A DNA stretch of 64,000 nt, taken from assembly GCA_922989275.2 (NCBI GenBank), contig OV277872.1:29218119-29282118 (forward strand), read 5' to 3'. This stretch comes from Gari tellinella (lineage: Eukaryota; Mollusca; Bivalvia; Cardiida; Psammobiidae). The first letter of the stretch is position 1, and the number at the start of each line of letters is the position of its first letter. The notes under the pieces are model-generated. The model made no database searches, was not told where the DNA came from, and worked only from the letters and a program-made list of their open reading frames with translations. The position numbers and the translations under genes are program-made. Shown in pieces: positions 36,405 to 47,615 of the stretch.

Positions 36405-39400
36405 TTGTTGTAAAGAGGGAGCCGTTGTAAAGAGGGTCGTTGTAGGGAGGAAGTGCTGTGGAACAGCGGCAAGTATTTTTGTAATGAAGAAGTGGTTGTG
36501 CGTCGGGTCGTTGTAGGGAGTGAGCACTGGTAAACAGCGGAAATCATTGATGTAAGGAGGGAGTCGTTGTTCGGAGGTTCGTTGTAGGGAGGGAGCACTG
36601 GGGAACAGCGCCAAGTATTGTTGTAAGAAGGGAGTCGTTGTTCGGAGGGTCGTTGTAGGGAGGAAGTACTGGGGAACAGCGCCAAGTATTGTTGTAAGAA
36701 GGGAGTCGTTGTTCGGAGGGTCGTTGTAGGGAGGAAGTACTGGGGAACAGCGCCAAGTATTGTTGTAAGAAGGGAGTCGTTGTTCGGAGGGTCGTTGTAG
36801 GGAGGAAGTACTGGGGAACAGCGCCAAGTATTGTTGTAAGGAGGGAGTCGTTGTTCGGAGGGTCGTTGTAGGGAGGAAGTACTGGGGAACAGCGGAAAGC
36901 ATTGTTGGTAGGAGGAAGTCGTTGTTCGGAGGGTCGTTGTAGGGAGGAAGTACTGGGGAACAGCGCCAAGTATTGTTGTAAGGAGGAAGTCGTTGTTCGT
37001 AGGGTCGTTGTAGGGAGGAAGTACTGGGGAACAGCGCCAAGTATTGTTGTAAGAAGGGAGTCGTTGTTCGGAGGGTCGTTGTAGGGAGGAAGTACTGGGG
37101 AACAGCGCCAAGTATTGTTGTAAGAAGGGAGTCGTTGTTCGGAGGGTCGTTGTAGGGAAGGAGCACTAGGGAACAGCGCCAAGTATTGTTGTAAGGAGGG
37201 ATTCGTTGTCCGTAGGGTCGTTGTAGGGAGGAAGTACTGGGGAACAGCGCCAAGTATTGTTGTAAGGAGGAAGTCGTTGTTCGTAGGGTCGTTGTAGGGA
37301 GGAAGTACTGGGGAACAGCGCCAAGTATTGTTGTAAGAAGGGAGTCGTTGTTCGGAGGGTCGTTGTAGGGAAGGAGCACTAGGGAACAGCGCCAAGTATT
37401 GTTGTAAGGAGGGATTCGTTGTCCGTAGGGTCGTTGTAGGGAGGAAGTACTGGGGAACAGCGGCAAGCATTGTTGGTAGGAGGAAGTCGTTGTTCGTAGG
37501 GTCGTTGTAGGGAGGAAGTACTGGGGAACAGCGCCAAGTATTGTTGTAAGGAGGAAGTCGTTGTTCGTAGGGTCGTTGTAGGGAGGAAGTACTGGGGAAC
37601 AGCGCCAAGTATTGTTGTAAGGAGGAAGTCGTTGTTCGTAGGGTCGTTGTAGGTAGGAAGTACTGGGGAACAGTGCCAAGTATTGTTGTAAGGAGGAAGT
37701 CGTTGTTCGTAGGGTCGTTGTAGGGAGGAAGTACTGGGGAACAGCGGCAAGCATTGTTGGTAGGAGGAAGACGTTGTTCGTAGGGTCGTTGTTGAGAGGA
37801 AGTACTGGGGAACAGCGTCAAGTATTGTTGTAAGGAGGAAGTCGTTGTTCGTAGGGTCGTTGTAGGGAAGGAGCACTGGGGAACAGTGCCAAGTATTGTT
37901 GTAAGGAGGGATTCGTTGTTCGTAGGGTCGTTGAAGGGAGGAAGTACTGGGGAACAGCGCCAAGTATTGTTGGTAGGAGGAAATCGTTGTTCGTAGGGTC
38001 GTTGTAGGGAGGAAGTACTGGGGAACAGCGCCAAGTATTGTTGGTAGGAGGAAGTCGTTGTTCGTTGGGTTGTTGTAGGGAGGAAGTACTGGAGAACAGC
38101 GGCAAGCATTGTTGGTAGGAGGGATTCGTTGTTCGTAGGGTCGTGGTAGGGAGGAAGTACTGGGGAACAGCGCAAAGTATTGTTGGTAGGAGGAAGTCGT
38201 TGTTCGTAGGGTCGTTGTAGGGAAGGAGCACTGGGGAACAGTGCCAAGTATTGTTGTAAAGAGGGATTCGTTGTTCGTAGGGTCGTTGAAGGGAGGAAGT
38301 ACTGGGGAACAGCGCCAAGTATTGTTGTAAGGAGGGATTCGTTGTACGTAGGGTCGTTGTAGGGAGGAAGTACTAGGGAACAGCGCCAAGCATTGTTGGT
38401 AGGAGGGATTCGTTGTTCGTAGGGTCGTTGTAGGGAGGAAGTACTGGGGAACAGCGCCAAGTATTGTTGTAAGGACGGAGTCGTTGTACGTAGGGTCGTT
38501 GTAGGGAGGAAGTACTGGGGAACAGCGGCAAGCATTGATGGTAGGAGGAAGTCGTTGTTCGTAGGGTCGTTGTAGGGAGTGAGTATTGGGGAACAGCGGC
38601 AAGTATTGTTGTAAGGAGGGATTCGTTGTTCGTAGGGTCGCTGTTGGAAGGAAGTACTGGGGAACAGCGCAAAGTATTGTTGTAAGGAGGAAGTCGTTGT
38701 CCGTAGGGTCGTTGTAGGGAGGAAGTACTGGGGAACATCGCCAAGTATTGTTGTAAGGAGGGATTCGTTGTTCGTAGGGTCGTTGTAGGAGGGAAGTACT
38801 GGGGAACAGCGGCAAGCATTGTTGGTAGGAGGAAGTCGTTGTTCGTAGGGTCGTTGTAGGGAGGGAGCACTGGGGAACAGCGGCAAGAATTGTTGTAAGG
38901 AGGGATTCGTTGTTCGTAGGGTCCTTGTAGGGAGGAAGTACTGGGGAACAGCGCCAAGTATTGTTGTAAGGAGGGAGTCGTTGTTCGAAGGGTCGTTGTA
39001 GGGAGGAAGTCCTGGGGAACAGGGCCAAGTATTGTTGTAAGGATGAAGTCGTTGTTCGTAGGGTCGTTGTAGGGAGGAAGTACGGGGAACAGCGCCAAGC
39101 ATTGTTGGTAGGAGGAAGTCGTTGTTCGTAGGGTCGTTGTAGGAAGGAAGCATTAGGGAACAGCGCCAAGTATTGTTGTAAGGAGGAAGTCGTTGATCGT
39201 AGGGTCGTTGTAGGGAAGGAGCACTGGGGAACAGCGCCAAGTATTGTTGTAAGGAGGAATTCGTTGTTCGTAGGGTCGTTGTAGGGAGGAAGTACTGGGG
39301 AACAGCGCCAATTATTGTTGTAAGGACGGAGTCGTTGTTCGTAGGGTCGTTGTAGGGAGGAAGTACTGGGGAACAGCGGCAAGCATTGTTAGTAGGAGGA

Positions 39401-42400
39401 AGTCGTTGTTCGTAGGGTCGTTGTAGGGAGGAAGTACTGGGGAACAGCGCCAAGTATTGTTGTAAGGAGGGATTCGTTGTTCGTAGGGTCGTTGTAGGGA
39501 GGAAGTACGGGGAACAGCGCCAAGTATTGTTGTAAGGAGGGAGTCGTTGTTCGTAGGGTCGTTGTAGGGAGGAAGTACTGGGGAACAGCGCCAAGTATTG
39601 TTGGTAGGAGGAAGTCGTTGTCCGTAGGGTCGTTGTAGGAAGGAAGTACGGGGAACAGCGCCAAGTATTGTTGGTAGGAGGAAGTCGTTGTTCGTAGGGT
39701 CGTGGTAGGGAGGAAGTACTGGGGAACAGCGCCAAATATTGTTGGTAGGAAGAAGTCGTTGTCCGTAGGGTCGTTGTAGGAAGGAAGTACGGGGAACAGC
39801 GCCAAGTATTGTTGTAAGGAGGGATTCGTTGTACGTAGGGTCGTTGTAGGGAGGAATTACGGGAAACAGCGCCAAGTATTGTTGTAAGGAGGGAGTCGTT
39901 ATTCGTAGGGTCGTTGAAGGGAGGAAGTACTGGGGAACAGCGCCAAGTATTGTTGGTAGGAGGAAGTCGTTGTTCGGAGGGTCGTTGTAGGGAGGAAGTA
40001 CTGGGGAACAGCGGCAAGCATTGTTGGTAGGAGGAAGTACTGGGGAACAGCGGCAAGCATTGTTGGTAGGAGGAAGTCGTTGTTCGTAGGGTCGTTGTAG
40101 GAAGGAAGTACTGGGGAACAGCGGCAAGCATTGTTGTAGGGAGGAAGTACTGGGGAACAGCGGCAAGCATTGTTGTAGGGAGGAAGTACTGGGGAACAGC
40201 GGCAAGCATTGTTGGTAGGAGGAAGTCGTTGTTCGTAGGGTCGTTGACGGGAGGAAGCACTGGGGAACAGCGCCAAGTATTGTTGTAAGGAGGGAGTCGT
40301 TGTTCGTAGGGTCAATGTAGGGAGGAAGTACTGGGGAACAGCGCCAAGTAGTGTTGTAAGGATGAAGTCGTTGTTCGTAGGGTCGTTGTAGGGAGGAAGT
40401 ACGGGGAACAGCGCCAAGCATTGTTGGTAGGAGGAAGTCGTTGTTCGTAGGGTCGTTGTAGGAAGGAAGCACCGGGGAACAGCGCCAAGTATTGTTGTAA
40501 GGAGGGAGTCGTTGTTCGTAAGGTCGTTGTAGGGAGGAAGTACTGGGGAACAGCGCCAAGTATTGTTGTAAGGAGGAAGTCGTTGTTCGTAGGGTCTTTT
40601 TAGGGAAGGAGCACTGGGGAACAGCGGCAAGCATTGTTGGTAAGAGAAAGTCGTTGTTCGTAGGGTCGTTGTAGGGAGGAAGTACTGGGGAACAGCGCCA
40701 AGTATTGTTGTAAGGAGGAAGTCGTTGTTCGTAGGGTCGTTTTAGGGAAGGAGCACTGGGGAACAGCGCCAAGTATTGTTGTAAGGAGGAATTCGTTGTT
40801 CGTAGGGTCGTTGTAGGGAGGAAGTACTGGGGAACAGCGCCAAGTATTGTTGTAAGGACGGAGTCGTTGTACGTAGGGTCGTTGTAGGGAGGAAGTACTG
40901 GGGAACAGCGGCAAGCATTGTTGGTAGGAGGAAGTCGTTGTTCGTAGGGTCGTTGTAGGGAGGAAGTACTGGGGAACAGCGCCAAGTATTGTTGTAAGGA
41001 GGGATTCGTTGTTCGTAGGGTCGTTGTAGGGAGGAAGTACGGGGAACAGCGCCAAGTATTGTTGTAAGGAGGGAGTCGTTGTTCGTAGGGTCGTTGTAGG
41101 GAGGAAGTACTGGGGAACAGCGCCAAGTATTGTTGGTAGGAGGAAGTCGTTGTCCGTAGGGTCGTTGTAGGGAGGAAGTACGGGGAACAGCGCCAAGTAT
41201 TGTTGTAAGGAGGGAGTCGTTGTTCGTAGGGTCGTTGTAGGGAGGAAGTACTGGGGAACAGCGCCAAGTATTGTTGGTAGGAGGAAGTCGTTGTCCGTAG
41301 GGTCGTTGTAGGAAGGAAGTACGGGGAACAGCGCCAAATATTGTTGGTAGGAGGAAGTCGTTGTCCGTAGGGTCGTTGTAGGAAGGAAGTACGGGGAACA
41401 GCGCCAAGTATTGTTGTAAGGAGGGATTCGTTGTACGTAGGGTCGTTGTAGGGAGGAATTACGGGGAACAGCGCCAAGTATTGTTGTAAGGAGGGAGTCG
41501 TTGTTCGTAGGGTCGTTGAAGGGAGGAAGTACTGGGGAACAGCGGCAAGTATTGTTGGTAGGAGGAAGTCGTTGTTCGGAGGGTCGTTGTAGGGAAGGAG
41601 CACTGGGGAACAGCGCCAAGTATTGTTGTAAGGAGGAAGTCGTTGTTCGTAGGGTCGTTGTAGGAAGGAAGTACTGGGGAACAGCGGCAAGCATTGTTGG
41701 TAGGAGGAAGTCGTTGTTCGTAAGGTCGTTGACGGGAGGAAGCACTGGGGAACAGCGCCAAGTATTGTTGTAAGGAGGGAGTCGTTGTTCGTAGGGTCAA
41801 TGTAGGGAGGAAGTACTGGGGAACAGCGCCAAGTATTGTTGTATGGAGGGAGTCGTTGTTCGGAGGGTCGTTGTAGGGAGGAAGTACGTGGAACAGCGGC
41901 AAGCATTGTTGTAAGGAGGGAGTCGTTGTTCGGAGGGTCGTTGTAGGCAGGAAGCACAAGGGAACAGCGCCAAGTATTGTTGTAAGGACGGAGTCGTTGT
42001 TCGTAAGGTCGTTGTAGGGAGGAAGTACTGGGGAACAGCGCCAAGTATTGTTGTAAGGATGAAGTCGTTGTTCGTAGGGTCGTTTTAGGGAAGGAGCACT
42101 GGGGAACAGCGGCAAGCATTGTTGGTAGGAGAAAGTCGTTGTTCGTAGGGTCGTTGTAGGGAGGAAGTACTGGGGAACAGCGCCAAGTATTGTTGTAAGG
42201 AGGAAGTCGTTGTTCGTAGGGTCGTTGTAGGGAAGGAGCACTGGGGAACAGCGCCAAGTATTGTTGTAAGGAGGGATTCGTTGTTCATAGGGTCGTTGTA
42301 GGGAGGAAGTACTGGGGAACCGCGCCAAGTATTGTTGTAAGGACGGAGTCGTTGTTCGTAGGGTCGTTGTAGGGAGGAAGTACAGCGGCAAGCATTGTTG

Positions 42401-44636
42401 GTAGGAGGAAGTCGTTGTTCGTAGGGTCGTTGTAGGGAGTAAGTACTGGGGAACAGCGCCAAGTATTGTTGTAAGGAGGGATTCGTTGTTCGTAGGGTCG
42501 TTGTAGGGAGGAAGTACGGTGAACAGCGCCAAGTATTGTTGTAAGGAGGGAGTCGTTGTTCGTAGGGTCGTTGTAGGGAGGAAGTACTGGGGAACAGCGC
42601 CAAGTATTGTTGGTAGGAGGAAGTCGTTGTCCGTAGGGTCGTTGTAGGAAGGAAGTACGGGGAACAGCGCCAAGTATTGTTGGTAGGAGGAAGTCGTCGT
42701 CCGTAGGGTCGTTGTAGGAAGGAAGTACGGGGAACAGCGCCAAGTATTGTTGTAAGGAGGGATTCGTTGTACGTAGGGTCGTTGTAGGGAGGAATTACGG
42801 GGAACAGCGCCAAGTATTGTTGTAAGGAGGGAGTCGTTGTTCGAAGGGTCGTTGAAGGGAGGAAGTACGGGGAACAGCGCCAAGTATTGTTGGTAGGAGG
42901 AAGTCGTTGTTCGGAGGGTCGTTGTAGGGAGGAAGTACGGGGAACAGCGCCAAGTATTGTTGTAAGAAGGGAGTCGTTGTTCGGAGGGTCGTTGTAGGGA
43001 AGGAGCACTGGGGAACAGCGCCAAGTATTGTTGGTAGGAGGGATTCGTTGTTCATAGGGTCGTTGTAGGGAGGAAGTACTGGGGAACAGCGCCAAGTATT
43101 GTTGTAAGGAGGGATTCGTTGTTCATAGGGTCGTTGTAGGGAGGAAGTACTGGGGAACAGCGCCAAGTATTGTTGTAAGGACTGAGTCGTTGTTCGTAGG
43201 GTCGTTGTAGGAAGGAAGTACTGGGGAACAGCGGCAAGCATTGTTGGTAGGAGGAAGTCGTTGTTCGTAGGTTCGTTGACGGGAGGAAGCACTTGGGAAC
43301 AGCGCCAAGTATTGTTGTAAGGAGGAAGTCGTTGTTCGTAGGGTCGTTGTAGGAAGGAAGTACTGGGGAACAGCGGCAAGCATTGTTGGTAGGAGGAAGT
43401 CGTTGTTCGTAGGGTCGTTGACGGGAGGAAGCACTGGGGAACAGCGCCAAGTATTGTTGTAAGGAGGGAGTCGTTGTTCGTAGGGTCGTTGTAGGGAGGA
43501 AGTACTGGGGAACAGCGCCAAGTATTGTTGTAAGGAGGGAGTCGTTGTTCGGAGGGTCGTTGTAGGGAGGAAGTACGTGGAACAGCGGCAAGCATTGTTG
43601 TAAGGAGGGAGTCGTTGTTCGGAGGGTCGTTGTAGGGAGGAAGCACTAGGGAACAGCGCCAAGTATTGTTGGTAGGAGGAAGTCGTTGTTCGTAGGGTCT
43701 TTGTAGGGAGGAAGTACGGGGAACAGCGGCAATTATTGTTGTTAGGAGGGATTCGTTGTTCGTAGGGTCGTTGACGGGAGGAAATACTGGGGAACAGCGC
43801 CAAGTATTGTTGTAAGGAGGGAGTCGTTGTTCGTAGGGTCGTTGTTGGGAGGAAGTACGGGGAACAGCGGCAAGTATTGTTGTAAGGAGGGATTCGTTGT
43901 TCGTAGGGTCGTTGTAGGGAGGAAGTACTGGGGAACAGCGCCAAGTATTGTTGTAAGGAGGGATTCGTTGTTCGGAGGGTCGTTGTAGGGAGGAAGTACG
44001 GAGAACAGCGGCAAGTATTGTTGTAAGGAGGGATTCGTTGTTCGTAGGGTCGTTGTAGGGAGGAAGTACTGGGGAACAGCGCCAAGTATTGTTGTAAGGA
44101 GGGATTCGTTGTTCGGAGGTTCGTTGTAGGGAGGGAGCACTGGGGAACAGCGCCAAGTATTGTTGTAAGGAAGGAGTCGTTGTTCGGAGGGTCGTTGTAG
44201 GGAGGAAGTACTGGGGAACAGCGGCAAGCATTGTTGGTAGAAGGAAGTCGTTGTCCGTAGGGTCGTTGACGGGAGGAAGCACTGGGGAACAGCGCCAAGT
44301 ATTGTTGTAAGGAGGAAGTCGTTGTTCGTAGGGTCGTTGTAGGGAGGGAGCACTGGGGAACAGCGGCAAGCATTGTTGTAAGGAGTGAGTCGTTGTTCGG
44401 AGGGTCGTTGTAGGGAGGAAGCACGGGGAACAGCGGCAAGCATTGTTGTAAGGAGTGAGTCGTTGTTCGGAGGGTCGTTGTAGGGAGGAAGTACTGGGAA
44501 CAGCGGCAAGCATTGTTGGTAGGAGGAAGTCGTTGTTCGGAGGGTCGTTGAAGGGAGGAAGTACGGGGAACAGCGCCAAGTATTGTTGTAAGGAGTGAGT
44601 CGTTGTTCGTAGGGTCGTTGTAGGAAGGAAGCACTA
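36405..44636 (-). repeat. 71-bp satellite array, about 116 copies (from MITE B end)
   Basis: Plus-strand unit: GTCGTTGTTCGTAGGGTCGT, TGTAGGGAGGAAGTACTGGG, GAACAGCGCCAAGTATTGTT, GTAAGGAGGAA. Period 71 checked at 37628 and 37699; units with TACGGGG are 70. The two common subtypes are CGCCAAGTATTGTTGTAAGG and CGGCAAGCATTGTTGGTAGG. The minus-strand unit begins CCCTACAACGACCCTACGAA, matching the terminal unit of family B; the right edge (AGTGTAGTGCTTCC on the minus strand) looks like a B terminus and the left edge has TTGTAAAGAGGGAGCCG. The unit lacks stop codons in all minus frames, which produces reading frames up to 1238 codons. These have no start context, domain or single conserved frame and are not called genes. 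Confidence 0.95.
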
Positions 44637-44700
44637 CACTCACATTAATTGTGCCAACACAAACGCACTTACTGGAAAAGAATTACGTCCTCTCCATTTC
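44637..44700 (-). mobile_element. Probable MITE A right end beside the satellite
   Basis: AACACAAACGCACTTACTGG, AAAAGAATTACGTCCTCTCC and ATTTC resemble the A right arm GTAAACGCG..GGGAAAGAATAACGTC..TCCACTG. With 36291-36404 it would make the satellite an insertion inside an A copy. Confidence 0.5.
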
Positions 44701-45325
44701 TTTCCTTTATCTTCTAAGACTATGATACAGTCAAACAATATGGTGATTTTTGTTTTCAACACGTTTTTAAAAACAGGTGACATTTTTATGTGTGACGTAA
44801 CGTATGTAGAAACTTTCTTCATTTATTTTGCCTTGCATCATGTTGTTACACTTCTTTTAATGCCTCTGTCACACTTCAACGATTTGCAGAACGTACGCCG
44901 ACGTTTAAGAAATTAAACAAATTAAAATATGCTTTTCGGTGGATAACTAGGACCAATCAGAGGATTATCACTTGATAATTTCACTGCTTCAAGCAGTGGG
45001 ATTATCGTCGCGCGCGCTTCTTTTATGAATTTTCCCCGTAAGGCTCCCCAAGAATCGTAGTCAATCGTGTCTTATCGTTTAATTCAGGCAGCCCGATTTG
45101 CCGCGGACCACTCAACGGAAGAACAAGAATCCAAGATCGGAAGTAACGACGTAATTCCAATGACGTCAAATCAATAAATCAGTGACGTAATTGTACCGCG
45201 CGAACTCTCCCGGAAATGTGTTCGATATAGATTTGGGGCTCCACACGGGTAAAATAATATACTTTCGCTTTCAATAGTTCGTTTAAAAGGTGGCCTAAAG
45301 GCATAAATAAAAAGAATAACTGTAA
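44700..45325. other. Intergenic, small hairpin only
   Basis: A short hairpin CACTGCTTCAAGCAGTG at 44981-44997 is flanked by GATTATCACTTGATAAT. No gene was seen. Confidence 0.5.
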
Positions 45326-45327
45326 TA

Positions 45328-45459
45328 TTTAGTGTACGATCAAATTGAATCCATTTCGTGATCATCAGACTGTTATATTTTCACGAGTGGCGAAGCCACT
45401 CGTGAAGATATAACGTCTGATGTTCACTCAATGGATTAAACTTCGATCTTACACTAAAA
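45328..45459. repeat. Foldback palindrome, about 132 bp
   Basis: TTTAGTGTACGATCAAATTG at the left mirrors AAACTTCGATCTTACACTAA at the right. Inner arms GATCATCAGACTGTTATATT / mirror; centre CACGAGTGGCGAAGCCACTCGTG split around 45394. Confidence 0.78.
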
Positions 45460-45974
45460 AATCCTCTATTTCTCTAAAACGTTGTCATATGCTGACCTAT
45501 AAATTGTTTTCCATGTTTGGGAGCATTTATTTTAGAAGTCCGTAAGATCAAGCGCCCTATACCAACTTATAACTTACATGTTAAACTTATACCAACGTGC
45601 TGATAACTTATACAAAACGTACTCAAAACGGCTAATGAACAAGTAACGTGTTTGAACAATCGCATGCATTACCTACAACGTACGATGCGTATACAGAAGA
45701 CATGTCAAAGTATAACGTGCTGGTAACTTATATAAAGGAAGTGAGTGACTTTAATTAAGGGACACATATCTTACCCAATGCACACCAACGTATTTTGAAA
45801 ATATTTTATACATTGGCATACGCTGGCTAAAACGTTGTTCACATAATAAGACTGCGCCTTAAGGCTTGTAAATAAGCCAGTATCTACGTTTTGAATAAGT
45901 TAACATCAATTTGGTATGTGTTATAACTTATAAGTTGGTAAAGGGTGCAGGATCTTCATTAGGTATGGAATTCC

Positions 45975-46100
45975 ATATACGACAGCCAACTGCTAGCTGC
46001 TAACTGCCAACTAGTTGCTACCCATCATCACTTATACAGTAAGCATTTGGCGGTTAGCAGTTGGCAGTAAGCAGTTGACAGTAAGTAGTTTGCTGTAAAT
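45975..46100. repeat. Short GTAAGCAGTTGACA-type repeats
   Basis: CAACTGCTAGCTGCTAACTG and GTTAGCAGTTGGCAGTAAGC alternate in both orientations. The same words return at 46405-46445. Confidence 0.65.
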
Positions 46101-46179
46101 AGTATATACATTTTTGCTCTTCTTCCTAATATTTCGACGTTAAGGTTCTTTTTTTATGTATTAATATTAATTTAATTTT

Positions 46180-46373
46180 CCAGGGTTCCAGGTAAGGGGG
46201 AGTAATCTGAACAAATCCAACATATTCTGACTCATACTGCACCAAATCCTATGGTGTTACTGCTCATTAGAATCGTCTCTTCGAGACGATTCTAATGAGT
46301 AGTGACACCATAGAGTTTAATGCTGATATAAAGATTTTAGTTTTTGAAATACTCCCCTCATCTGGATCCCTGA
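46180..46373. mobile_element. Element J, complete
   Basis: Left end CCAGGGTTCCAGGTAAGGGG; right end CCCCTCATCTGGATCCCTG. Centre hairpin CTCATTAGAATCGTCTC / GAGACGATTCTAATGAG, with CCTATGGTGTTAC..AGTGACACCATAG outside it. CAGGG ends suggest a hAT-type source. Confidence 0.78.
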
Positions 46374-46639
46374 TTTTCTATCTGGAATATTGAAAACAAT
46401 TTTTGTAAACAGTAGACAGTAAGCAGTTGACAGTAAGCAGTAGGCTGTCGTATATGGAATTCCATAATTAGGCGCAGTAAACCTACAACGTTTTAGCCAA
46501 CGTATGCCAACGTATAAAATATTGGCTAAAACGAATAACGTCTTCATCACTGTTAAGAACATTGTAATGAGTATAAATGTTTACCCGCTCACTTCCAGAC
46601 GTGATCAAATTCGTTTTGCCCAAGATCAAATATTCACAA

Positions 46640-46905
46640 ACGCAATGGAATAGAATAAAGCCCAAGAGTCCTTCCTACCTTTTCGCGGTTCTGGGACTTA
46701 CTTATCATAGGGACTGTTTCTGTTTATTAGACCGAGATTATCTCCCTCTGCCAAGAAATAAAAGGAAGGCATGTTGGTGGTTTTGGTCCCAAGCGCTGCT
46801 TCGCTACGATTGAGATTAAACGAAATCTTCCTGAAATCATCTCGTCATCCCTCATCATTCATCGGAGCTATATGACCTATTGTATGTCGTGGTTCCGTAA
46901 ACTGT
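46640..46905. repeat. Interspersed repeat R, copy 2
   Basis: GCTGCTTCGCTACGATTGAG, CGAAATCTTCCTGAAATCAT and GAGCTATATGACCTATTGTA parallel 26945-27070. Identity unknown. Confidence 0.42.
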
Positions 46906-46974
46906 TTGCAACTGAATTAATAATTTGTAGCATAAACGCATTTATTGGGAACTGTTAGTATCTTCTCCACTGTA
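46899..46974 (-). mobile_element. MITE family A right-arm fragment
   Basis: AAACTGTTTGCAACTGAATT, GTAGCATAAACGCATTTATT and ATCTTCTCCACTGTA. The left half and core are missing. Confidence 0.7.
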
Positions 46975-47214
46975 TCAATATTTCTTCAGTCATAAGCCGG
47001 ACTTCCTAAATTCATGAAATAAAACCAGAAACATTCAAGCAGGCTATATTATGGCAGAACAATGATATGTAAAACAGCTTTAGTAGTGCCAAACAGCTGG
47101 GGTCTTGACCATATGCCAAATAATTCTATATTTGAATGTCAGCTTAGCCACGACCGTCAATCATGCATTTATGTAACCTTCAGCACATTATGCAATTGTC
47201 GTCTGTAAACTATG

Positions 47215-47454
47215 TCACAGTGGAGAAAATGTTATTCTTTCCCGTTTAAACGCAAACGAGACGCAAACGCATTGCATTGAAATGAAGAAAATAACAACTG
47301 TTTGAAAAGTCTGACTCTGAGTGGCAAACAGATTGGAGCCTGATCAGACGCCGGGTTACCCGGCGTCTGATCAGGCTCCAGACTGTTTATAGTGGAAATA
47401 ATAGTTTTAGCATAAACGCGTGTATTGGGAAAGAATAACGTTTTCTCCACTGTA
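47215..47454 (-). mobile_element. MITE family A copy
   Basis: Starts TCACAGTGGAGAAAATGTTA and ends AACGTTTTCTCCACTGTA. Core perfect (GGAGCCTGATCAGACGCCGG / mirror). Confidence 0.85.
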
Positions 47455-47515
47455 CCTGCAATCATTTTGAGCGTCTATTTATCTGTATTTTCTTTTTGAA
47501 ATTTCGATCAATGTG

Positions 47516-47592
47516 CAGAACAGTTTCGATCCAGATCATTGGAGACGCTCAGAAACTTGGTGTCTCATCTGGATCCAAACTGTTTGCAATGA
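47516..47592. repeat. Orphan core-1 hairpin, altered centre
   Basis: CAGTTTCGATCCAGATCATT, GGAGACGCTCAGAAACTTGG and TGTCTCATCTGGATCCAAAC. The outer arms are kept and the inner part has drifted. Confidence 0.5.
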
Positions 47593-47615
47593 CTATCATA
47601 AAATAGTCAGTAACT

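Larger units (their letters stand above)
45796..46526. mobile_element. Long foldback element M enclosing J
   Basis: GAAAATATTTTATACATTGG then CATACGCTGGCTAAAACGTT at 45796-45834 is mirrored at 46485-46526. Inner IR: TATGGAATTCCATATACGAC at 45964 mirrored near 46448-46467. Around it are GTAAGCAGTTGACA-type short tandem repeats at 45975-46100 and 46405-46445. A J element lies in the middle. Confidence 0.6.

Noticed and set aside
36544..40260. 1238-codon minus-strand reading frame as a repetitive protein gene
   Set aside because: It lies wholly in the 71-bp satellite, the frame changes with every unit, other minus frames are equally open, and no promoter, signal or domain is seen.
36405..44636. 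CRISPR array
   Set aside because: The repeat is contiguous with no unique spacers, and the genome is eukaryotic.
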